From the NCBI GenBank assembly GCA_015222915.1, contig JADFWE010000216.1:1-12678 (forward strand): a DNA stretch of 12,678 nucleotides, read 5' to 3'. Under the pieces are notes generated by a model that ran no database searches, was not told where the DNA came from, and worked only from the letters and a program-made list of their open reading frames with translations. Origin of the DNA: Pseudomonadota bacterium (GTDB lineage Bacteria; Pseudomonadota; Gammaproteobacteria; SZUA-229). The translations under genes were made by a program, and so were the position numbers. This document shows positions 7,283 through 12,678 of the stretch, one piece after another; position 1 is the stretch's first letter, and each line of letters starts with the position of its first letter.

Positions 7283-8715
7283 CACTGCCCATCTGCCTCA
7301 TTGCTGTTATCGTATAGACGCGCCAGGCCGTACTGCGCCTGACTCAGATAACTTCTCAGGTATTTTTTTCTCTGAGCGATCAGGTCATCGATGATCAGCT
7401 GAAACACGACATCGTGTCTTTTGCTCAAACGTTCGATCTCATCGCTCAATTTTTTATCTTTCACCGTAGCGGAGAAGGTGATGAGCTGACGATAGTTGTT
7501 GATGAATGATTCGGGGTATTTCCTGCCATAGTCAAAACTGTTGTTCGCCAGTACAAAACTTGCAGTGGCACGCTCATAGTCGGCATTGGAAAAATCATGG
7601 TGCTGTGCTGTCAGCTTATCCATCTCCCTTATGCGTTTTTGAAAGTAGTCCATGGCTTCGGTATAGCTGCTGGAGACGGTCATCTCCTGCTGTAGCTTTT
7701 CATAGATATACGGCACCAGCAGATATGATTCATCGACCGAGAGGTCAGACGTTTTCTTGTTCTTAAGGATGGTCAGAGCATTCAGGCCACCGACAAGATC
7801 ACCCTGGCTGGTCGCCGTCAGTCCGATGCCCAGCAGTGCACGATTGGTGTAACGGCTGTCGAGTGCAATATGACGGAAAGCATCGCGGGCATCACGGTAG
7901 TATTCTTTATGGAGCATGGCATAACCCAGCACCAGGTAAAGCCGGTTGATCAGTTCGTCACTGTTGTCCTTACCAGAGGTCTCTAATATTTCAGTGATAG
8001 TGCTGTGGGCGTCGGTCCACCAGCCCTGTCTTATGTGTGCGATCGCAGAGTCGAGCTGGGCATAGATATAATAGTCAGAATCCTTAGCGACTTTTTTATA
8101 ATTATCGACTGCCAGCCGGTGTTTTTTCATGTGTTGCAGTGCGGTACCGTTGAGCAGGTATCCGTAAGCTGCATCGTTTTTGGATAGTTCGCTGATGATG
8201 TTCTCTAAAACCTCATGCACCTGCGTCCATTCATGACGTTCGGCATGGTATTTGGCAAAGATGAACTGGATGGTCGGCAGTAACGATTTATCGCCTTCCT
8301 CATAGACGAAGCGATAAAGTGTATCGGCCAGGTTCCATTCATTGTTCTCCAGCAGTATCTCGGTGAATACGAATACCGACTTATGATCGAGATTGTTTTT
8401 GATGGTCTCTTTATTGAAGTACATCAACTGGATCGCTGATGTCGTCTGATCTTCCTTTTCCAGCTGTTGCACCTGGGCTAGCAGTCTATCGATGTCGTCG
8501 ATACTGTGCTGGCTGATAGCGGTATAGCTGCTGGCATCGCGATAAAACCAGGTCGACAGCGATTTAAAATCCTGCTCGAGTTCTCTGATCTGGGTTTGCA
8601 GTGACGCCTGGCCGGTTGCTTGCTGAGCGCCCATTGCCTGGTTTGCAAAGGCGAGCAGGAGATATAAAAAGAGATGGGGGAGCCGGAGTATCCTGCTGCT
8701 TAGGCAGTTATTCAT
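7282..8715 (-). CDS. Secreted TPR-like protein, first gene of the operon (477 aa)
   Basis: This is an exported helical-repeat protein of unknown function. Seen: a signal peptide, with basic residues to about 12, a hydrophobic core LFLYLLLAFA and a likely cleavage after AMGA near 30. There is no lipobox, so it should be soluble in the periplasm or secreted. Residues 35-95 look like amphipathic coiled coil (LQTQIRELEQDFKSL, then RLLAQVQQLEKE). The rest is degenerate TPR-like helices, for example NNEWNLADTLYRFVYEEGDK, then RLAVDNYKKVAKDSDYYIYAQ and YYRDARDAFRHIALDSRY. The stop overlaps the start of the 951-aa lipoprotein. It is the promoter-proximal gene, with an upstream leader of about 100 bases. 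No strong Shine-Dalgarno is visible. Confidence 0.85.
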   Translation of the reverse strand: MNNCLSSRILRLPHLFLYLLLAFANQAMGAQQATGQASLQTQIRELEQDFKSLSTWFYRDASSYTAISQHSIDDIDRLLAQVQQLEKEDQTTSAIQLMYFNKETIKNNLDHKSVFVFTEILLENNEWNLADTLYRFVYEEGDKSLLPTIQFIFAKYHAERHEWTQVHEVLENIISELSKNDAAYGYLLNGTALQHMKKHRLAVDNYKKVAKDSDYYIYAQLDSAIAHIRQGWWTDAHSTITEILETSGKDNSDELINRLYLVLGYAMLHKEYYRDARDAFRHIALDSRYTNRALLGIGLTATSQGDLVGGLNALTILKNKKTSDLSVDESYLLVPYIYEKLQQEMTVSSSYTEAMDYFQKRIREMDKLTAQHHDFSNADYERATASFVLANNSFDYGRKYPESFINNYRQLITFSATVKDKKLSDEIERLSKRHDVVFQLIIDDLIAQRKKYLRSYLSQAQYGLARLYDNSNEADGQ

Positions 8716-8819
8716 CTAATAAAATCCATTCTTCTAGTCCTGCCTCGGTCCTGTCAGGTTCGGCCCGTGTTGGCCTCGCATGGACGGTAACCCGAGTTTA
8801 TTACTGATCTCATTCTATT

Positions 8820-8852
8820 GTTATTAAAATCAGAAGCTTATATTGTCAATAT
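8820..8852 (-). promoter_or_regulatory. Probable promoter of the TPR operon with an overlapping palindrome
   Basis: On the minus strand a perfect TTGACA (8844-8849) is followed after 17 bases by TAATAA (8821-8826), a poor -10. The -35 lies inside the perfect odd palindrome ATATTG-T-CAATAT (8840-8852), which could be an operator. The leader to the 8715 start would be about 100 bases. Confidence 0.45.
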
Positions 8853-9064
8853 TGCCTGGCTGTTCGCCGTGAAATATACCATTTGAGGCAATCTCAGGCA
8901 AATCAATTGTTCTCTTGCCATAGTAAAAGATACCGTTGCAAAAAAAGTATCTGATAAGTGTTACCGTATCTCAAACCGACTGGTGATGACATCGTTCAGG
9001 ACACGATTATATCTTCTAGTCGCCCGGTTTCTATCCCCGCTTTTTCCTGAAAAGTTGTCACTGC

Positions 9065-9092
9065 TTGATATTTACTGATGGCAATATACAAT
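9065..9092 (+). promoter_or_regulatory. Promoter of the orphan 232-aa gene
   Basis: TTGATA (9065-9070) and TACAAT (9087-9092) are 16 bases apart. Initiation near 9099 leaves a leader of about 38 bases to the ATG at 9137. The frame is open back to a TTG at 9065, but that TTG is part of the -35, so it is not the start. Confidence 0.6.
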
Positions 9093-9136
9093 CAGCTGAT
9101 ATTGTTTCTTATGACGGGATAGAGAGGGGGCGGGAA

Positions 9137-9835
9137 ATGGCAACAGGTGTAAAGGATATAAATGATACTGTGGCAGCCAGCCTGGTATTGCAGGCGCTGG
9201 CAAAAAGAGACGGTATAAAAGGCAGCAAAAGATCTCTGTTCGGATCGCGCCCGGCTTACGATATCGTGATCAACAAGATATACAGTAATGTGGGAGATGA
9301 ATATGCCTTCTTCAGCTACCATGCGGTAAAAGCCGGTAAAGCAAAAAGTCCTACCCGGGTATTCCCGGAAGTCGTGTTAAAGGATGTGCTCGGTAAAATC
9401 CTCGGCGAAGTTGCGGGTGGTGCGTCACCGGTTTACGCCATGGGCGATTCCATGAACGGTGCTCTCGGTGCGGGCAGTATCGACACAAAAGGTATCTATA
9501 GCAAAGCGGGTAAGCTTGGTGGTCAGATGCAGCTGCATCAGGCAAAGAAGATGAGCCCTTCAGCTTATAAGATGACACAGATTTATGGCCTGGCAGCGGA
9601 TGTGAAAAGCTCGGGAGTTGTCCGCCTTGAAAAAGTTTCGTATGCCGGAAACAGCGGTTTGAACATCGTCCTGAGAGGCTGGTACACACGGGGCACGGCA
9701 AATATGTTTATCGACCGGTTCAACAACAAGACCGGTATAGATCCGACTGATCTGATGAAAAATATGAACAAAAAATTGGGTGGTGATATCCAGATCGATT
9801 ATATCTACAGCCCCAGCACTGGAACCATGTGGTAG
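9137..9835 (+). CDS. Protein of unknown family (232 aa)
   Basis: I do not recognise this protein. The start is well supported: ATG at 9137 follows a purine block AGAGAGGGGGCGGGAA, with a good promoter upstream. There is no signal peptide, lipobox or obvious membrane segment, so it looks cytoplasmic. Seen: an N-terminal helical part (INDTVAASLVLQALAKRDG), a mixed region DIVINKIYSNVGDEYAFFSY (about 45-64), a Gly/Ala-rich stretch GEVAGGASPVYAMGDSMNGA (about 95-114) running into a further Gly-rich segment, then probable beta strands (VVRLEKVSYAGNSGLNIVLR) and a C-terminal half rich in Lys, Asn and Asp. No catalytic signature is clear. It is a single-gene transcript: its own promoter, a strong terminator after it, and opposite orientation to both neighbours. 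That isolation suggests an accessory gene or one acquired separately. Coding is secure, function unknown. Confidence 0.82.
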   Translation: MATGVKDINDTVAASLVLQALAKRDGIKGSKRSLFGSRPAYDIVINKIYSNVGDEYAFFSYHAVKAGKAKSPTRVFPEVVLKDVLGKILGEVAGGASPVYAMGDSMNGALGAGSIDTKGIYSKAGKLGGQMQLHQAKKMSPSAYKMTQIYGLAADVKSSGVVRLEKVSYAGNSGLNIVLRGWYTRGTANMFIDRFNNKTGIDPTDLMKNMNKKLGGDIQIDYIYSPSTGTMW

Positions 9836-9872
9836 ACGATATCACCGGGTTAATCTTTTAGGGCGAACACGA

Positions 9873-9910
9873 AAAAGCCTGCGTTCTTACTCTGGTAAAC
9901 GCAGGCTTTT
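9873..9910. terminator. Strong bidirectional rho-independent terminator
   Basis: A perfect 13-bp stem (AAAAGCCTGCGTT at 9873-9885, complement at 9898-9910) closes a 12-base loop. It ends in T4 on the plus strand and T5 on the minus strand. It lies 37 bases after the orphan gene and about 90 bases beyond the thrC stop, so it can end both converging transcripts. Confidence 0.9.
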
Positions 9911-9922
9911 CTATGCCCTTAC

Positions 9923-9992
9923 GGCTCTGGTAGGCGACTCAGGAAGTGACTCTGGCAGTCGATTCAGGTGATGGCTCTGGTGGTGGTTCTGG
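9923..9992. repeat. Degenerate 12-13 bp tandem repeat behind thrC
   Basis: Six copies of an 8-mer of the form G-R/G-Y-TC-W-GG start at 9923, 9936, 9948, 9961, 9973 and 9985, so the period is 12 or 13 bases. The units are GGCTCTGG, GACTCAGG, GACTCTGG, GATTCAGG, GGCTCTGG and GGTTCTGG. The array ends seven bases short of the thrC stop codon (9999-10001). Read on the minus strand in the thrC frame, the right half gives Pro-Glu-Pro units. Confidence 0.8.
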
Positions 9993-9998
9993 AAATCG

Positions 9999-11468
9999 CT
10001 ATAAGAAAGCCAGAATCTCTTTTTCGATATCCTGTTTTTCGATAATTGTTTTCTGTGTGATCTCTTTATCGAACAGTGATTTGATAATGCCTGGAATCTT
10101 GATACCGGCTTTTTCAGCGATGGAATTAAGCGCATCGATATCATGGGTGTCGATCTCACCGCTTAGTGCATTGGCAATGACCGGTGAGAACTTGGTCCAT
10201 TCAGCAGTCGAGTAGACGATGGTCTTCAGCGGTTTATCACGGCAGGTATCGTAAGCTTTGAAGCAGGTAGCGGTGTGTGGATCCATCAGATAACCGTTGT
10301 TGAAGGTCTCTTTTATGTAGGCTTTGCCTTCATCATCTTCGCAGAAGTCAGCGGCGAAGATGTTTTGTAGTTGCTGCAGCTCGGCATCGCTTAACTGGTA
10401 GTGTCTGTCATCGTCCAGCTGCAGCATCAGTTCTTTAGTACGTTCACTGCCGAACATATCGAACAGGATACGCTCTATATTGGAAGACTTTAAAATATCC
10501 ATGGCCGGTGAGGTAGTCGCCACCACTTCAGAGTCGCGCAGATCATAAGCGCCGGTGTTGATCAGCTGTGTCAGGATATTGTTTTTGTTAGAGGCGATCA
10601 GTATCTTCTCGACCGGCAGCCCCATCTTCATCGCGTAATAGCCGCCCAGTGCATTACCGAAGTTACCGCTGGGAACGTCGAGATAGACCTTATCACCATT
10701 CTTTATCGCATCCTGGCGGACCAGTTCCAGATAAGAATGGATGTGGTAGATGATCTGAAAGATGATACGGCCGAAGTTCACCGAGTTTGCAGCTGAAAGC
10801 AGGATATGTTTTTCTTTCAGAGTGGCTTTAAACGTCTGCGATGCCAGTAGTTTTTTCAGCGCATTCTGAGTGTCGTCGAAATCACCCCTGACGCCGATGA
10901 CCTTCAGGTTTTTGGCATCTTCTGTCACCATCTGCAGACGCTGCACATCCGAGGTGCCGCCATCCGGGTACATGCAGGCAACCTGTACGTTGTCTTTATT
11001 TTTGAACGTTTCCAGTGCCGCCGGACCGGTATCACCCGAGGTGGCGGCGAGGATGAGGTAGTGCTCATCGCGATCCTGTGCGATAGACGATAAAACGGTA
11101 CCAAAAGGCTGCAGCGCCATGTCTTTAAACGCGCGGGTCGGGCCATGCCATAATTCGCTGATATAGAGGTCATCTTTCACTTTGACAACCGGTACCGGAT
11201 TTGTCGGGTCATCAAAGGTATCGTACAGGGACAGGGCTTTACCGATTATAGCCGCGTCGATATCGATATCGAATGCGGTCAGTACTGCGCGAGCCAGTGT
11301 CTTATAGTCTGAACCGGTATGTGCGTCCAGAAATGCGGTACCCAGATCTGGCAGTGACACTGGAGAATAGATACCGCCGAATGATGAGATCGGCGAAAGG
11401 ATGGCTTCAGAAAAACTGACTTTTTCGGGGTACTGGCCATCATTGCCGCGGGTTTCGATAAAATGCAT
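9999..11468 (-). CDS. thrC: Threonine synthase
   Basis: This PLP enzyme converts O-phosphohomoserine to threonine, the last step of the pathway served by Hom. It is 489 aa from the ATG. Seen: an N-terminal FIETRGNDG and FSEAILSPISSFGGIYSP (about 19-36), the PLP-lysine loop HGPTRAFKDMALQ with Lys115, TSGDTGPAA (143-151), NSVNFGRI (about 228-235) and the phosphate-binding-type PSGNFGNALGG (266-276). The frame extends two codons upstream to a TTG at 11474, which has AAGGG at better spacing (5 bases) than the ATG does (11 bases). I prefer the ATG because the family start is M-x-F-I-E-T-R-G. A perfect TATAAT lies upstream at 11515-11520. The gene is not beside hom. Behind the TAG stop the same frame stays open for 19 more codons. 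Confidence 0.97.
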   Translation of the reverse strand: MHFIETRGNDGQYPEKVSFSEAILSPISSFGGIYSPVSLPDLGTAFLDAHTGSDYKTLARAVLTAFDIDIDAAIIGKALSLYDTFDDPTNPVPVVKVKDDLYISELWHGPTRAFKDMALQPFGTVLSSIAQDRDEHYLILAATSGDTGPAALETFKNKDNVQVACMYPDGGTSDVQRLQMVTEDAKNLKVIGVRGDFDDTQNALKKLLASQTFKATLKEKHILLSAANSVNFGRIIFQIIYHIHSYLELVRQDAIKNGDKVYLDVPSGNFGNALGGYYAMKMGLPVEKILIASNKNNILTQLINTGAYDLRDSEVVATTSPAMDILKSSNIERILFDMFGSERTKELMLQLDDDRHYQLSDAELQQLQNIFAADFCEDDEGKAYIKETFNNGYLMDPHTATCFKAYDTCRDKPLKTIVYSTAEWTKFSPVIANALSGEIDTHDIDALNSIAEKAGIKIPGIIKSLFDKEITQKTIIEKQDIEKEILAFL

Positions 11469-11514
11469 GTTCAATCCGGCCCTTGTATATGTGGTAGTTG
11501 ATTAACGTTGGCGA

Positions 11515-11520
11515 ATTATA
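11515..11520 (-). promoter_or_regulatory. -10 element of thrC
   Basis: A perfect TATAAT on the minus strand, 46 bases before the thrC ATG, sits in the 68-base gap after the aat stop. No good -35 is seen 16-18 bases upstream. This suggests thrC has its own start, not only read-through from aat. Confidence 0.5.
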
Positions 11521-11542
11521 ACGAAATAGTGCTTCTGATTCC

Positions 11543-12247
11543 CTAATAATTTCTTCGAAGACCTGAGCTAGTGTTCAGGGAGTGCACCAGGCGCGAATTT
11601 ACCAGCCGGGTGAATTCAGAGCGCTTTATCTGTTCAGCACCCATGGTTTCAAGATGTTTCGAATGAACCTGTGCGTCGAGTAAAAAAGGTTTTATCTGCG
11701 TACACAGATGATGCATTGCAATCTTAGAAGCATCCGGCTCGTGACTGAACATCGATTCCCCGAAAAAGATATCACCGAGTACCAGGCCGTACATACCGCC
11801 GACCAGCTTTTCGTCATGCCAACATTCGATAGAGTGTGCGATACCGGTTTCATGCAGCTGGCAATAGACGTTGAGCATGGTATCGGTGATCCAGGTGCCG
11901 GGTGAGTCGTTATCGAGCGGATCTTCTCTGGGTGCTGCACATGCCAGCATCACGTCCCGGAAACAGGTATCGATTCTTATCTCAAAAGGGTGCTGTTTCA
12001 AGCGGCGTTTAAAACTTCTCGAGACGTGAAAATTTTCCGGGAACAGTACACAGCGTGGCTCCGGTGACCACCACAAAACCGGTTGACCGTCAGAGTACCA
12101 GGGGAAGATACCCAGCTTGTAAGCTCGTATGACCAGTTCAGGATTGAGCGCTTCGCTGACGGCAAGTAGCCCGTCCGGCTCGGTCAGAGCGGTATCGACG
12201 TCAGGAAATTTGAAGTTGTTATCTTCTAACCAGGGGATTTGCAACAT
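11543..12247 (-). CDS. aat: Leucyl/phenylalanyl-tRNA--protein transferase
   Basis: This cytoplasmic enzyme adds Leu or Phe from aminoacyl-tRNA to the N-terminus of proteins starting with Lys or Arg, marking them for ClpAP through the adaptor ClpS (N-degron pathway). Seen, numbered from ATG 12247: PDGLLA (24-29), GIFPWY (46-51), WWSPEPR (59-65), GTWIT (117-121), HSIECW (138-143), LVGGMYG (148-154) and FFGESMFS with the conserved Glu164, followed by DASK. The frame continues upstream to 12367 through another ATG at 12298. I choose 12247 because it gives 234 aa, the usual family length, and puts IPWL right at the N-terminus. In addition, a promoter match overlaps the upstream codons. The ribosome site is weak. 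The gene ends 68-74 bases before thrC and runs the same way. Confidence 0.96.
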   Translation of the reverse strand: MLQIPWLEDNNFKFPDVDTALTEPDGLLAVSEALNPELVIRAYKLGIFPWYSDGQPVLWWSPEPRCVLFPENFHVSRSFKRRLKQHPFEIRIDTCFRDVMLACAAPREDPLDNDSPGTWITDTMLNVYCQLHETGIAHSIECWHDEKLVGGMYGLVLGDIFFGESMFSHEPDASKIAMHHLCTQIKPFLLDAQVHSKHLETMGAEQIKRSEFTRLVNSRLVHSLNTSSGLRRNY

Positions 12248-12279
12248 ACATTCTTTGTCTGCATCAGGTTTCTGGGTGA

Positions 12280-12308
12280 ATTGTATGCGTTCAGACATCG
12301 ACAGGCAA
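12280..12308 (-). promoter_or_regulatory. Probable sigma70 promoter of aat
   Basis: On the minus strand TTGCCT (12303-12308) and TACAAT (12280-12285) are exactly 17 bases apart. Initiation near 12273 would leave about 26 bases before the ATG at 12247 and would exclude the two longer start choices. Confidence 0.55.
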
Positions 12309-12444
12309 ATATGAAGGCGGGGAGAAAAGGGCAGGGTTGACTGGCAAGATCGAACGATCGTTGGCACCTCTATGGTGAAATGTTTCTGCTTATGTCACCG
12401 GTTACTGGCTGCCCCGCAAGTCTGGTCACTCTGTCTGTATGTCG

Positions 12445-12678
12445 CTATTTGTCAGGCAGTAGCGTGTAGATCTTCTCTTTATCATCACAGTTTATCTCAA
12501 GAGTTTTTCGTGTTGAGGTCGAGCCACTCCTGATCTCGATCGAACCTTTCGGTAATTGCAGGACTTTTTCCAGAACCTTTATCACCGCTTTATTGGCCTT
12601 GCCTTTTTCCGGCGGGGCTTTGACTTTGACCTTCAGGGTATCTTCCAGCCAGCCGGCAATACCATCTTTTGATGATGA
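12445..12678 (-). CDS. YggU / DUF167 family protein, C-terminal part (cut by window edge)
   Basis: This is the C-terminal 77 residues of a small soluble protein of the DUF167 (UPF0235, YggU) family, whose function is not established. Seen: the family core SKDGIAGWLEDTLKVKVKAP, then PPEKGKANKAVIKVL, the LPKGSIEIRSG strand and the TRKTLEI strand, in the usual order. The full protein is normally about 95-100 aa, so roughly 20 residues lie beyond base 12678. The stop TAG is at 12447-12445. Between this stop and the aat start are 197 bases with the aat promoter and no clear terminator. Confidence 0.92.
   Translation of the reverse strand, partial: SSSKDGIAGWLEDTLKVKVKAPPEKGKANKAVIKVLEKVLQLPKGSIEIRSGSTSTRKTLEINCDDKEKIYTLLPDK

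Larger units (their letters stand above)
8716..9136. other. Divergent promoter region between the TPR operon and the orphan gene
   Basis: These 421 bases carry no supported gene. They hold the likely promoters of both flanking transcripts, a perfect 13-bp palindrome at 8840-8852, the same half-sites (CAATAT and ATATTG) in reversed arrangement at 9082-9104, a short direct repeat AGGCAA near 8886-8901, and a loose inverted repeat (AGATAC and GTATCT) around 8928-8952. No tRNA or riboswitch-like structure is apparent by eye. Confidence 0.5.

Noticed and set aside
9065..9136. 24-codon extension of the orphan protein from a TTG
   Set aside because: The TTG is part of the -35 element, and the purine-rich ribosome site is placed for the ATG at 9137.
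8716..9136. tRNA or riboswitch in the long divergent region
   Set aside because: No cloverleaf, T-loop signature or conserved riboswitch core could be found by eye.
9351..9701. 116-codon minus-strand ORF antisense to the orphan gene
   Set aside because: It is Cys/Pro/His/Arg-rich with no start signals, while the plus frame has promoter, ribosome site and terminator.
9911..10159. Plus- and minus-strand ORFs giving Gly/Ser-rich peptides over the 12-bp repeat
   Set aside because: They arise from the tandem repeat and the thrC 3' end read in other frames; no ribosome site supports them.

Overview
The window looks like chromosomal housekeeping DNA of a gammaproteobacterium. The basis is the gene set (SulP permease, Mth938-type protein, Hom, long-form ThrC, Aat, YggU/DUF167), outer-membrane-type lipoproteins and moderate GC. 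The species cannot be named from sequence alone. No transposase, integrase, CRISPR array, tRNA or rRNA is visible.

Layout. Positions 1-904 (minus) hold the N-terminal 301 codons of a SulP anion permease that runs off the left edge. Positions 905-1229 are intergenic and contain a striking nested palindrome (about 1047-1190) with the appearance of a dispersed repeat. Positions 1230-1604 (minus) encode a small Mth938/DUF498 protein, divergent from hom (1723-3039, plus; homoserine dehydrogenase). Positions 3040-3516 hold no secure gene, but the minus strand has an 87-codon open frame without a normal start, entered by a -1 shift from the gene above it. Positions 3517-8715 (minus) are a tightly packed four-gene operon: a secreted TPR protein (477 aa), a large TPR lipoprotein (951 aa), a small TPR lipoprotein (208 aa) and a 91-aa exported protein. 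Positions 8716-9136 are a divergent promoter region. Positions 9137-9835 (plus) encode a 232-aa protein I do not recognise, followed by a strong bidirectional terminator. Positions 9999-11468 (minus) are thrC, with a degenerate 12-bp tandem repeat just after its stop. Positions 11543-12247 (minus) are aat. Positions 12445-12678 (minus) are the C-terminal 77 codons of a YggU/DUF167 protein.

How the genes work together. Hom and ThrC are steps of the aspartate-to-threonine pathway. They are commonly neighbours, but here they are convergent and about 7 kb apart, with the TPR operon and the orphan gene between them. The four TPR-operon products all carry export signals, so they probably form or support an envelope complex. 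The sequence does not show what that complex does. The most interesting points are this envelope operon, the hidden frame below its last gene, the orphan 232-aa protein, the nested palindrome, and the Pro-Glu-coding repeat in frame behind the thrC amber stop.
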